Of a DNA stretch of 64,000 bases, positions 33,731 through 42,793 are shown in pieces; the stretch's first letter is position 1; each line of letters begins with the position of its first letter. The notes under the pieces were generated by a model that made no database searches, was not told the DNA's origin, and was given only the letters and a program-made list of their open reading frames with translations. The stretch is from Flavobacterium sinopsychrotolerans (GTDB lineage: Bacteria; Bacteroidota; Bacteroidia; Flavobacteriales; Flavobacteriaceae): positions 1-64,000 of the forward strand of contig NZ_FODN01000009.1 in the NCBI RefSeq assembly GCF_900110375.1. The letters are read 5' to 3'. The translations under genes were made by a program, and so were the position numbers.

Positions 33731-36580
33731 TTAGCTTTCCATGTACGCTTCAATTGGCGCGCAAGAACAAACTAAATTTCTATCTCCATATGCTTCATCT
33801 GCTCTACGTACGGTAGGCCAGAATTTATTTTCGACAATGTATTCTAATGGAAATGCAGCAGCTTCACGACTGTATGGGAAATTCCAACTATCAGTAGTTA
33901 CCATTATCAAAGTATGTGGTGCATTTTTCAATACATTATTTGGATTGTCTACAGTAGCAACTTCAATTTCTTTTCGGATAGCAATCATAGCATCACAAAA
34001 ACGGTTTAATTCCTCTAAATTTTCACTTTCAGTTGGTTCAATCATTAAAGTTCCGGCAACAGGAAATGAAACGGTTGGAGCATGAAATCCATAATCCATC
34101 AAACGTTTTGCAATATCTGTCACTTCAATTCCTTTTTGTTTGAAAGGGCGACATTCTAAAATCATTTCGTGTGCTGCACGACCCATTTCTCCAGAATATA
34201 ACGTATCATAGTAACCGTTTAATTTCTCTTTAATGTAGTTCGCATTTAAAATTGCATATTGAGTAGATTGTTTCAAACCTTCAGCGCCAAGCATACAGAT
34301 ATAACCATACGATATCAAACAAACCAAAGCAGAACCCCAAGGTGCCGCAGAAATAGCTGTAATAGCGTTTTCTCCACCTGTTGGAATTACTGGATTTGTA
34401 GGTAAAAATGGGACTAATTGTGGTGCAACACATATTGGTCCTACACCTGGTCCACCACCACCGTGAGGAATAGCGAATGTTTTGTGTAAGTTCAAGTGAC
34501 AAACGTCAGCACCAATTGTTGCAGGATTTGTTAATCCAACTTGAGCGTTCATGTTGGCACCATCCATATATACTTGCCCACCATTGTCGTGGATCAATTG
34601 TGTGATTTCTTTGATTGCGCTTTCAAAAACACCGTGAGTTGATGGATATGTAACCATCAAACAAGAAAGATTGTCTTTGTGCAAAAGTGCTTTTTCACGT
34701 AAATCTTCCACGTCAATATTTCCGTTTTCCAATGTTTTAGTAACCACAACTTTCATTCCTGCCATCGCTGCTGAAGCTGGATTTGTTCCGTGAGCTGATG
34801 ATGGAATTAAAGCAATGTTTCTATGGTGATCTCCTCTTGATTGGTGGTACGCACGAATAACCATTAATCCGGCATATTCTCCTTGAGCTCCTGAATTAGG
34901 TTGTAAAGTAGTTCCGGCAAAACCAGTAATGACATTTAACTGTTGTTCTAGTTTAGCTAACATTTCCTGGTATCCTTGCGCTTGATCCAATGGTGCAAAC
35001 GGGTGAATGTTGTTCCATTGCGGCATGCTCAAAGGCAACATTTCTGATGCGGCATTCAGTTTCATGGTGCAAGAACCTAGTGAAATCATCGAGTGATTTA
35101 ACGCTAAATCTTTTCTTTCCAGCATTTTGATGTAACGCATCAGCGCCGTTTCAGAGTGATGCTTGTTGAAAACATCGTGTTGCAAGAAAGTGGATTTTCT
35201 GTTTATGTTTTCTGGGAAATGATTGGTTTCTAATAAACTTTCAATGGTGTTTACCGGAGTACCATTTGCAGAAGCGAAAACAGCAATAATTTTATTTAAA
35301 TCGGTAATACTTGTTGTTTCGTTTATAGAAATTGAAATCGTATTGTCGTCAATGTAATAGAAATTAATTTCGTTTTCTTCAGCAATCGCTTTTACTTTTT
35401 TCGCATCAGCCTTTACAACTATAGTGTCAAAGAAAGCAGTATTGGTTTGCTGATAACCTGATTTTTCTAATGCGTTTGCCAACGTCGCTGCCGAAGCATG
35501 TACTTTATCAGCGATGTATTGTAATCCTTTTGGACCATGATAAACGGCATACATTCCTGCCATAACTGACAATAAAACTTGCGCCGTACAAATGTTTGAA
35601 GTTGCTTTATCACGTTTAATGTGTTGCTCACGGGTTTGTAACGCCATACGCAAAGCGCGATTTCCATCAGTATCAACAGTTACGCCGATAATTCTTCCAG
35701 GCATGCTTCTTTTGTATTCGTCTTTTGTAGCGAAATAAGCTGCGTGTGGACCACCATAACCCAACGGAATTCCGAAACGTTGTGTCGTTCCAAGAACAAC
35801 AGCAGCGCCCATTTCTCCCGGAGGAGTCAATTTTGCTAAACTCAAAATATCAGCGGCAACAGCTACTTTTATTTCGTTTTCAGCAGCTTTAGCGATAAAT
35901 GCTGCATAATCATGAACTTGTCCAAATTTCCCCGGATATTGCAGGATTGCTCCAAAATATTCCGATGAAAAATCGAATGTTTCATGGTTTCCAACTACTA
36001 ATTCAACCCCGATTGGTGTCGAACGTGTTTGTAAAACGGATAAAGATTGAGGTAGTATTTCTTCAGAAACGAAGAATTTATTGATGTTATTTTTCTTTTG
36101 GTCGCGAGAACGTACGTCAAAAAGTAACGCCATTGCTTCTGCAGCAGCAGTTCCTTCGTCTAATAAAGAGGCATTTGCAATTTCCATTCCGGTTAATTCG
36201 ATAACCATGGTTTGGAAATTCAAAATTGCTTCAAGACGACCTTGCGCAATTTCGGCTTGATACGGTGTGTAAGCAGTATACCATCCCGGGTTTTCAAATA
36301 CATTTCGTTGGATAACCGCAGGAATAATGGCTGCATTGTACCCTAAACCAATGTACGATTGAAAAACTTTATTTTTATTACCTAATTTCTGGATGTGATT
36401 TGCAAATTCATATTCAGTCATTGCTGGTTCTAAGTCCAAATCAGATTTTAAACGAATGTCACTTGGAATCGTTTCTTGGATCAATTGTTCCAGCGTTGCT
36501 GCGCCAATTGTCTTCAACATGTGTTCTAGATCATTTTCTCTTGGGCCAATGTGTCTTAATGCAAAAGCGTCTGTTTTCAT
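33731..36580 (-). CDS. gcvP: glycine dehydrogenase (decarboxylating), P-protein
   Basis: A 949-aa PLP enzyme of the glycine cleavage system. The PLP-binding Lys is K700 in NLHKTFAIPHGGGGPGVGP. The N-terminal half (FQSYIGLGYN, NPGWYTAYTPYQAEIAQGRLE) and C-terminal half belong to one chain, the homodimeric type. It releases CO2 from glycine and passes aminomethyl to the H-protein lipoyl group. gcvH and gcvT are not in the window. Monocistronic, with its own terminator. Confidence 0.97.
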   Translation of the reverse strand: MKTDAFALRHIGPRENDLEHMLKTIGAATLEQLIQETIPSDIRLKSDLDLEPAMTEYEFANHIQKLGNKNKVFQSYIGLGYNAAIIPAVIQRNVFENPGWYTAYTPYQAEIAQGRLEAILNFQTMVIELTGMEIANASLLDEGTAAAEAMALLFDVRSRDQKKNNINKFFVSEEILPQSLSVLQTRSTPIGVELVVGNHETFDFSSEYFGAILQYPGKFGQVHDYAAFIAKAAENEIKVAVAADILSLAKLTPPGEMGAAVVLGTTQRFGIPLGYGGPHAAYFATKDEYKRSMPGRIIGVTVDTDGNRALRMALQTREQHIKRDKATSNICTAQVLLSVMAGMYAVYHGPKGLQYIADKVHASAATLANALEKSGYQQTNTAFFDTIVVKADAKKVKAIAEENEINFYYIDDNTISISINETTSITDLNKIIAVFASANGTPVNTIESLLETNHFPENINRKSTFLQHDVFNKHHSETALMRYIKMLERKDLALNHSMISLGSCTMKLNAASEMLPLSMPQWNNIHPFAPLDQAQGYQEMLAKLEQQLNVITGFAGTTLQPNSGAQGEYAGLMVIRAYHQSRGDHHRNIALIPSSAHGTNPASAAMAGMKVVVTKTLENGNIDVEDLREKALLHKDNLSCLMVTYPSTHGVFESAIKEITQLIHDNGGQVYMDGANMNAQVGLTNPATIGADVCHLNLHKTFAIPHGGGGPGVGPICVAPQLVPFLPTNPVIPTGGENAITAISAAPWGSALVCLISYGYICMLGAEGLKQSTQYAILNANYIKEKLNGYYDTLYSGEMGRAAHEMILECRPFKQKGIEVTDIAKRLMDYGFHAPTVSFPVAGTLMIEPTESENLEELNRFCDAMIAIRKEIEVATVDNPNNVLKNAPHTLIMVTTDSWNFPYSREAAAFPLEYIVENKFWPTVRRADEAYGDRNLVCSCAPIEAYMES

Positions 36581-36727
36581 TGTATATAAAATGGGTTGTG
36601 TGTTTCTTGTTTTAAAAGGCTGTAAAATTAAATATTAATATGCTATTAATTGCCTTTTTTAACTTGATTTTCTGTGAATTTTTCAACTAAAAGCCGTTCT
36701 TATTAACACTTTGATTAATTTTGTCTA

Positions 36728-37540
36728 ATGAGGTTTTTAAAACTAATATTCAATTTTTATATAAATAGTAGTATTCACGTAGGTTTATCGTGTTATGCCT
36801 TGGTGCGAATGACGCAACATATGTTCCACATTCCGGAAGACGATGCAGTTGCTAACTTTGCTTTTTTTGGTACCAGTGTTGGATATAATTTTGTAAAATA
36901 TGATGCTTTGGCCAGAGTTCAAAGATTGCAGATGCGCAAGGAATTAAAAATGATTGCTTTATTTAGTTTTTTTGCTCTTTTTCTGGTCGGATATTATTTT
37001 TGTCAGCTGCAAAGGATAACCCAAATAGTTGCAGTAGTTTTCTTGAGTATTACATTATTGTATACACTTCCCTTTTTTCCAAATAAGAAGAATGCCAGGA
37101 ATTGGGCTGGTGTTAAAATTTATATCGTAGCATTGTGTTGGGTAGGAGTGACGTTGGCTTTGCCAGTTTTGAATGCCGATATTTCAATTACTTCCGATTT
37201 TTATTTAAAATGCTTGCAACGATTTATCCTGATTTTTGTATTGGTACTTATTTTTGAAATTATTGATTTGGCGAAAGACGATCCGCATTTGCAAACCGTT
37301 CCGCAACAAATAGGAGTGAAACGCACTAAAATAGTAGGGTTGCTACTTTTAGTTCCATTTTATTTTTTGGAATTTTTTAAAAGTAATTTTGATAAAAATC
37401 AATTGATTATCAACTTGTTTTTAGTGATTATCATTTCGTTTTTTATGCTTTTTGCCAATGAAAAACGTTCGAAATACTATACCTCGTTTTTTGTAGAAAG
37501 TGTTCCGATTGTTTGGTGGTTAATGGTGTTTTTTTTTTGA
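36728..37540 (+). CDS. UbiA-superfamily-like membrane protein
   Basis: A 270-aa protein with about eight hydrophobic segments. NFVKYDAL (about 54-61) is a reduced form of the first Asp-rich prenyl-binding motif, and DLAKDDPHLQTVPQQIGVKRTK resembles the second (DxxxD...TLPxxxG). The overall layout fits UbiA prenyltransferases but the key acidic residues are fewer than normal, so catalytic function is doubtful. It is transcribed toward the orphan cassette, with 131 bp before the next gene. A TAATTTTG box ends 4 bp before the ATG. Confidence 0.62.
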   Translation: MRFLKLIFNFYINSSIHVGLSCYALVRMTQHMFHIPEDDAVANFAFFGTSVGYNFVKYDALARVQRLQMRKELKMIALFSFFALFLVGYYFCQLQRITQIVAVVFLSITLLYTLPFFPNKKNARNWAGVKIYIVALCWVGVTLALPVLNADISITSDFYLKCLQRFILIFVLVLIFEIIDLAKDDPHLQTVPQQIGVKRTKIVGLLLLVPFYFLEFFKSNFDKNQLIINLFLVIIISFFMLFANEKRSKYYTSFFVESVPIVWWLMVFFF

Positions 37541-37671
37541 AAATCTCTTTATTTGTAGTCTTATTTGTTGAATTATGAGAAAAACATATTAAATATATAT
37601 ATATTGTTAAGTAAAAAGTATATTTTAGTGCTAAAATAAATTCTATTGTTAACCAAGCCAAATATTTAATT

Positions 37672-38064
37672 ATGAAATCTACTTTAAAATTAAAACCTAT
37701 TATTGTTACGCCTATAGCGATTGGTCAAAATATACCAGCTAGCTTAGTTAAGGCACCAGTTAATGATTTTTCAAGACCAATTGCGCCTCTAATTACAGCA
37801 GAATATATAAAAGATGCTGTTAATTTCAGAATTGTTGTTTTCATAGATAGTAATAACACTAAAGCACCTACACTTGGTGTAGCTAGTAATAATACAGATT
37901 TCTATCTGCAATATGACTCTAGAGAGGAAGTGCCTAAAAGTTATACTGCATGGTATATTGATGTTTTTTATACTTGTAAATATGTAGATAAAGTTACAGT
38001 ATATAATAATGATATAGACCCAGTAACATCCAGGGGTACTGAAACTACTGTACAACAAGGTTAG
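37672..38064 (+). CDS. orphan 130-aa protein of unknown family
   Basis: I do not recognise this protein. It has no signal peptide or membrane segment and is predicted soluble and beta-rich (NFRIVVFIDS, WYIDVFYTCKYVDKVTVY), with a Pro/Ile/Ala-rich N-terminal 45 residues. The frame is uninterrupted and normal in codon use, and ATG 37672 follows an A/T-rich leader with TATTGTTAA twice (37602, 37644; 42 bp apart). It lies 75 bp ahead of the histidine kinase gene, so it may belong to the same unit. Its compact beta-like make-up recalls the three other orphans at 41041-43303. Confidence 0.6.
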   Translation: MKSTLKLKPIIVTPIAIGQNIPASLVKAPVNDFSRPIAPLITAEYIKDAVNFRIVVFIDSNNTKAPTLGVASNNTDFYLQYDSREEVPKSYTAWYIDVFYTCKYVDKVTVYNNDIDPVTSRGTETTVQQG

Positions 38065-38139
38065 AAAAACTTTTTAGTTTAAAAATCAATTAACTTTCAT
38101 TATATTGTTGTATCCGCAAAATCTATTAGCAAGAGAATA

Positions 38140-39882
38140 ATGACTAAGATTAAATTATTTATTATTTCAATATTGTTATGTTACACTTCACCCTTTTTTT
38201 CTAAAGAACAATCCAGTAGGGATTTGTTAAGTGTCGAAATTAAAAAAAAAGCTAGAGAATTTAAAAAAGAAATCAATTTTAATAAAGCTCATTTATTTTT
38301 TTTGAAAAAAAATTGGGATTCCACCTTGGTTTATTCCATGAAACAATTGAGTTTTAATAATCGTAACAACGAACTTACAGATTACTGCCATTATTTTAGA
38401 GCGTTTAGTTTCAAACAAAAAAACCTTCTAAATGAAGCTAAAAATGAATTTAATGCAGTTTCTAATAAATTTCGGTTTTATTATAAAGTAAAAATGTATT
38501 TGGGGGAAATTTCATTAGAATTAAGGGATTTTTCAAAGGCCATACGTTATTTTCAAGAAATTGAGAAACTGACTAATGATGATGCATTCGATTTTAAAAG
38601 AAGCAATGTTTCTCATAATTTAGGGTTGTGTTATTTGCATCTTAATAAATTTGATAGAGCGGAAGAATACCTGTTTAAAAGTGCTGAATTGCAGCAATTG
38701 GAAAAAGACACTTTATTGCTCATAAGCTCTTATATGGATATCGCTAATTTGTACTATGTACAATATAAAGACAGACAAGCCATTCCCTATTTTGAAAAAG
38801 CGTATCTATTATCAAAAAAAGTAAAAGATTTTGAACTAAAAAGAAAAGCAGCCATAAATATGGCTGTTGTTGAGGAAAATAGGAAAAATTTCCCGTTAGC
38901 TTTAGTATATAGAAAAGAATATGAATCTTGGAAAGATTCCTTAAATGATCAGAATAAGATATGGGCAATTGCTGAGTTGGAAAAGAAATTTACTGTAAAG
39001 CAAAAAGAGAAAGAAATTAAAGTACTTGAAGCCGAAAATCAGTTAAAAATTGCTGAAAGAAATGGCTTGTTCTATTCCTCGGTTTTGTTATTAATTTTGT
39101 TTGGAGCGGGTGTTTATTTTTATAGGCAAAAAATAAAACGCAATAAAATCATACTTTCACAAAAGGAAGAATTAGACGAATTGAATGCAACAAAAGACAA
39201 ACTGTTTTCTATTGTTAGTCATGATTTACGTTCTTCGGTAAGTGCATTAAAAAAAAGTAATACTAAATTATTTGAAAACTTAGAGACTAAAAATTTCACT
39301 GAATTAGATAAATTAATTCAGAACAATAGCGCTATTGCCAATGGTGCTTATAATTTGTTAGACAATGTGCTTAATTGGGCCTTATTGCAAACAAAACAAA
39401 TGTATTTTAAGAAAGAATCATTGCATTTGTTTTCTGTAATTCAGCAAATAGAATACAATTATAAACCCTTGATGTTGGATAAAAATATCAGTTTTGAAAA
39501 TACTGTTTCTAAAAGTATTTTTGTGTTTGCAGATTTGGATTCCTTGAAGATAATCCTAAGAAATCTTTTAGACAATGCGATTAAATTTTCTGGAGAAAAT
39601 GATAGTATATTGATTTATACCCGCAATACCAACGATGATTTTTGCAATTTAGTGATAGAAGACTCTGGATTGGGAATGGATGAAAATACGCGGCTTGAGC
39701 TTTTGAAAGAAACCGTTTTACTTTCTAAAAAGAAGAACAATGAAATGGTAGGGACGGGTTTAGGGATGCAATTGTGTAAAATGATGATTAAGAAAAACAG
39801 CGGTAAATTAGCAATTGAAAGCCAAGAAAATATAGGAACAAAAATAATTGTAATGGTGCCAAAATTTGAGAATTATGGATAA
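38140..39882 (+). CDS. TPR-containing sensor histidine kinase
   Basis: A 580-aa protein. After a probable signal or anchor (IKLFIISILLCYTSPFF) come tetratricopeptide-like helices to about residue 290, for example LGLCYLHLNKFDRAEEYLFK and ANLYYVQYKDRQAIPYFEKA. A coiled segment and a membrane span (about 311-329, LFYSSVLLLILFGAGVYFY) precede the kinase. The H box is FSIVSHDLRSSV with H361, then N box RNLLDNAIKFS, G1 EDSGLGMD and G2 GTGLGMQLCK. The TPR part should face the periplasm and may sense a protein or peptide. The stop overlaps the start of the response regulator gene. Confidence 0.9.
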   Translation: MTKIKLFIISILLCYTSPFFSKEQSSRDLLSVEIKKKAREFKKEINFNKAHLFFLKKNWDSTLVYSMKQLSFNNRNNELTDYCHYFRAFSFKQKNLLNEAKNEFNAVSNKFRFYYKVKMYLGEISLELRDFSKAIRYFQEIEKLTNDDAFDFKRSNVSHNLGLCYLHLNKFDRAEEYLFKSAELQQLEKDTLLLISSYMDIANLYYVQYKDRQAIPYFEKAYLLSKKVKDFELKRKAAINMAVVEENRKNFPLALVYRKEYESWKDSLNDQNKIWAIAELEKKFTVKQKEKEIKVLEAENQLKIAERNGLFYSSVLLLILFGAGVYFYRQKIKRNKIILSQKEELDELNATKDKLFSIVSHDLRSSVSALKKSNTKLFENLETKNFTELDKLIQNNSAIANGAYNLLDNVLNWALLQTKQMYFKKESLHLFSVIQQIEYNYKPLMLDKNISFENTVSKSIFVFADLDSLKIILRNLLDNAIKFSGENDSILIYTRNTNDDFCNLVIEDSGLGMDENTRLELLKETVLLSKKKNNEMVGTGLGMQLCKMMIKKNSGKLAIESQENIGTKIIVMVPKFENYG

Positions 39883-40621
39883 TATAAATGTACTTATTAT
39901 TGAAGACCTTCCTGCGGAAAGTGATGCGCTTGTAAAAGTACTTACAGAAAACAATTATACGATTGTAGGAGTTGCAACAACATATAATGAAGCGCTATCA
40001 ATGTTTTATAAAAATGCGATTGATGTTGTAGTTATTGATGTTTTTTTAGATGGGAAGCCAGACGGGATTGCATTTGCAGAAACTATAAGTATAATTCCGA
40101 ATGCCATAAAACCATTTGTGTTTTTAACAAGTTCAAAAGACCGTCAAATTTTTGAAAGAGCCAAGCTCACGCAACCTTTTAGTTTCCTATTAAAACCGTT
40201 TAATGAGTTGGAAATCTTGTATGCCATAGAAATGGCTGTAGAGAAGTTTTATGCACAGACGAATGTTTTTTTAAGTGAAGATCAAAACACGGTAATAACC
40301 AAGGAATACCTGTTTATTAAAAAGAAAAATTCCTTAAAAAAAGTATTAATTGCAGATATACTCTACATCGAAGTAGAAGAAAGATACTGTAATATAGTAA
40401 CCGATAGTGAAAAATTTGTGAGCTTAATATCGTTAACAAAAATCATTACACTTTTGGATGCCGATAAATTTTGCAGAACCCATAGAAACTTTATTGTCAA
40501 CTCGGAAAAAATTGAAGAAATAATGGTTTTTGATAATTTGATTATTTTGAAAGGAAATCATAAAATCATGCTAAGTGATAAATATAAAGACTTTATAAAG
40601 AAATTTCATGTCTTGAAGTAA
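39875..40621 (+). CDS. LytTR-family response regulator
   Basis: A 248-aa protein from ATG 39875, overlapping the kinase gene by 8 bp (an in-frame TTG at 39866 is less likely). The receiver domain holds phospho-acceptor D55 in VVVIDVFLDG and the FVFLTSSKD and FLLKPFN motifs. The C-terminal LytTR DNA-binding domain shows ILYIEVEERYCNIVT and FCRTHRNFIVNSEKI. With the kinase it makes a complete two-component system. It is the last gene before a terminator and before the orphan genes at 41041-43303, which are plausible targets. Confidence 0.93.
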   Translation: MDNINVLIIEDLPAESDALVKVLTENNYTIVGVATTYNEALSMFYKNAIDVVVIDVFLDGKPDGIAFAETISIIPNAIKPFVFLTSSKDRQIFERAKLTQPFSFLLKPFNELEILYAIEMAVEKFYAQTNVFLSEDQNTVITKEYLFIKKKNSLKKVLIADILYIEVEERYCNIVTDSEKFVSLISLTKIITLLDADKFCRTHRNFIVNSEKIEEIMVFDNLIILKGNHKIMLSDKYKDFIKKFHVLK

Positions 40622-40653
40622 TTTGTCAATTGTTGTTCTCTTTAGCATCTTCT

Positions 40654-40684
40654 AATCTTTCATTTTTTGAAAGATTTTTTTTGC
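40654..40684 (+). terminator. terminator of the two-component operon
   Basis: AATCTTTCA (40654-40662), loop TTTTT, TGAAAGATT (40668-40676), then T residues to 40682. It lies about 32 bp after the response regulator stop. Confidence 0.82.
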
Positions 40685-41040
40685 TTATTAATTTTCATAC
40701 ACCTCTTTTGACTGCTTCATGACAAATGTTTCCCGTCTTGTGACATTTCTTACGAAAGACATTACTCTTATTTTTAGTTTTACTCTTGAAAACAAAATAC
40801 TAGTAAGATTATTTTCGAGATTTGTTACTAATGAATTTTCTCAATAACATAACCCACATGTGTTTACATGATTAATAAAACGTTGTTTATTGGGGTGTTT
40901 TTAGTTAAACAATACATTAAAAACAGTGGAGCAGAACCCACTTAAAAAAACGATCAGGATTCCAAAAGAAGGAAAGCGCAGGTTTGATATTAAATTATTA
41001 TCATAACTAATTACTATTCATTTATTTAAACTAAAAAATT
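40685..41040 (+). promoter_or_regulatory. upstream region of the orphan trio, with LytTR-like half-sites
   Basis: About 350 bp without a gene. AACGTTGTT (40879-40887) and TTAGTTAAA (40901-40909) are separated by 13 bp and loosely match LytTR binding sites, [TA][AC][CA]GTTN[AG][TG] repeated at 12-13 bp. TGACA repeats also occur at 40720 and 40741 (21 bp apart). No clear TAnnTTTG was found. The region probably contains the promoter of the 417-aa gene and possibly a long leader. Confidence 0.4.
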
Positions 41041-42294
41041 ATGCCCGATTTTAAAGACTCTCAATTTGATTATTTATTTAGCGCAGTTGCGGATAAATAT
41101 CCAGCGATTGGACAAAACACAGATTCAACGCAATTCCAATTTTCCGGTAGTCCGATGGCTGCAAATTGGAAAACAGGAAACGATATTAACGCATACAATA
41201 TTGCGAATTCTGTTTCAGCTGACACGAATGGTTTTTACACACCAAACCCAGGATCACTTTTTAATGCGTATTCTGATATGATACTTTCTATTTCACCAAG
41301 TATCGATGGTAGCACAGACCCGACATACTTGAAAACTTTGAAGCTTTTCACAGATGCGTCCACTAACTATCAAACGGCTTTGGATAATGCTATTATTGCC
41401 TGGACATCCTACAAGCAGCAAAACATGAATCCAAAAACTGGTTTACCGGTTGAAACTCAAGCGGAATGGCTAGCTGATGAACTTGGGGGTCTACAGTATC
41501 AAACTGCAATTGACGATGCAAATAAAGTGAAAACAGCAACTGGGAATAATCTTGCCTTGTTGGTGCAATCCCTTAATGCTGCATTGGCTTCGGATCAGAA
41601 AAAATTAGTGGATCCTGCAAATACTTCCAATTACAAAAAGGCAGATGGATCCTTGACTGTTTTGCCTACAATTACACTGAATGGTGATTTAGGTACCGAT
41701 GTTACGAATTGGGACAGTTACCCTGCAACGCAGTATGATCTTGATGTGACATTGACAAAAGATTCTACAGTAACAACTCCATGGAAAACGGTTTATACTA
41801 CAAATGTTGAACAACATTGTTTTAGTACTTCCGTTGACACCTCCATCAGTTCTACACGATTGATTCAGGATAGTAATTACAAGTTACGTGTAATGTGCAA
41901 AGGATTAAAAGCTTACAATGTAACGTTTGGTAATTGGTATTCACCATCTTTTGTTGATCCAACTACAGCACAATTTTCACCTGCTGCAGGTGTGACGAGT
42001 GAAACATTTTTTAGTGCTACCAACGGATCTTTACACATGATTCCTTCTCAAATTTGGGTAATGTATCAACCAACAATTGAATTGACAATAAGTACCGATA
42101 CATTTAAAGAAACAGTTCAAGGAACATTGAATTCAAGTATTGATTGGGTGGATATCTTGTCTTTCAGATTTGACTGTACTGCTGGAGCTTCAATGGCTGA
42201 AGTAGGTGAAACTACAACAACTATTACTTTTAACAGTCCAGTATTACAAGGACCTCAAATTTTCGGAGTTACTTCATTGAAAGAAATTCTTTAA
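41041..42294 (+). CDS. orphan 417-aa protein of unknown family
   Basis: Not recognised. No signal peptide, membrane segment or lipobox, so it appears cytoplasmic or exported by an unknown route. The N-terminal half (to about 200) looks helical with many Asn/Asp/Thr/Ser (LKTLKLFTDASTNYQTALDN, NLALLVQSLNAALASDQKK). From about 208 it turns beta-rich: ITLNGDLGTDVTNW, QYDLDVTLTKDS, KLRVMCKGLKAYNVTFGNWY, QIWVMYQPTIELTISTD and a C-terminal ILSFRFDCTAG. Composition is rich in Thr, Ser, Asn and Ala and slightly less A/T than neighbours. It is followed by a hairpin and by two co-directional orphans. Confidence 0.7.
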   Translation: MPDFKDSQFDYLFSAVADKYPAIGQNTDSTQFQFSGSPMAANWKTGNDINAYNIANSVSADTNGFYTPNPGSLFNAYSDMILSISPSIDGSTDPTYLKTLKLFTDASTNYQTALDNAIIAWTSYKQQNMNPKTGLPVETQAEWLADELGGLQYQTAIDDANKVKTATGNNLALLVQSLNAALASDQKKLVDPANTSNYKKADGSLTVLPTITLNGDLGTDVTNWDSYPATQYDLDVTLTKDSTVTTPWKTVYTTNVEQHCFSTSVDTSISSTRLIQDSNYKLRVMCKGLKAYNVTFGNWYSPSFVDPTTAQFSPAAGVTSETFFSATNGSLHMIPSQIWVMYQPTIELTISTDTFKETVQGTLNSSIDWVDILSFRFDCTAGASMAEVGETTTTITFNSPVLQGPQIFGVTSLKEIL

Positions 42295-42301
42295 TCTAAA
42301 G

Positions 42302-42334
42302 ATAGCAGACCAATAATCTTGGTCTGCTATTTCT
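42302..42334 (+). terminator. intercistronic hairpin after the 417-aa gene
   Basis: ATAGCAGACCA (42302-42312) and TGGTCTGCTAT (42320-42330) form an 11-bp perfect stem with a 7-nt loop and a short T tail. Placed between co-directional genes, it may be a partial terminator or stabiliser that makes the first gene's message more abundant. Confidence 0.65.
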
Positions 42335-42346
42335 AATTTATTTTAT

Positions 42347-42772
42347 ATGGCAGTTATAACAAATGCAGGCACAGGTACATTTACACCCAGTTGTAAGAGT
42401 TCGGTTAGAGATTATGTTTTAAACACATATTTGGAAGCGAAAATTGCCAATGAAATGGGCGTTTCGGTAAGAAACATTACGGATCAAACAATTGTTCGCG
42501 TGAATTCACCTTATGCAAATAGTGAAGGTGTAATAACAAAATGTGAAAAAGAATCCGGTGTGAAAGGATTGAGAATCGATTTACAAAAAGAACAAAATGG
42601 CTATGCTTGTTGGCAAGTGCAATGGGGAACCGGCAGTTCAAAAACAGGTGGTGCCTTTGCAGGTGTATTAATGAAAGTTGATACAGATTTTACAATGTTG
42701 GATTTGAGAACAGCATTGGAAAGTAGTTTTAACTATACACCTGTAAAATACGCTAGGCTAGATCCAAATTAA
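42347..42772 (+). CDS. orphan 141-aa protein of unknown family
   Basis: Not recognised. It is a soluble, Gly/Thr/Asn-rich protein with no signal peptide. Clear strands are visible (GLRIDLQKEQNGYACWQVQW, VLMKVDTDFTMLDLRTAL), with three Cys. The start MAVITNAGTGTFTPS gives a short flexible N-terminus. It lies 52 bp after the 417-aa gene (hairpin between) and 21 bp before the protease-like gene, so it probably shares a transcript with the latter. It could be a partner, immunity or chaperone protein; nothing in the sequence decides. Confidence 0.68.
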   Translation: MAVITNAGTGTFTPSCKSSVRDYVLNTYLEAKIANEMGVSVRNITDQTIVRVNSPYANSEGVITKCEKESGVKGLRIDLQKEQNGYACWQVQWGTGSSKTGGAFAGVLMKVDTDFTMLDLRTALESSFNYTPVKYARLDPN

Positions 42773-42793
42773 TTAAATCAATAATTTCTTATT

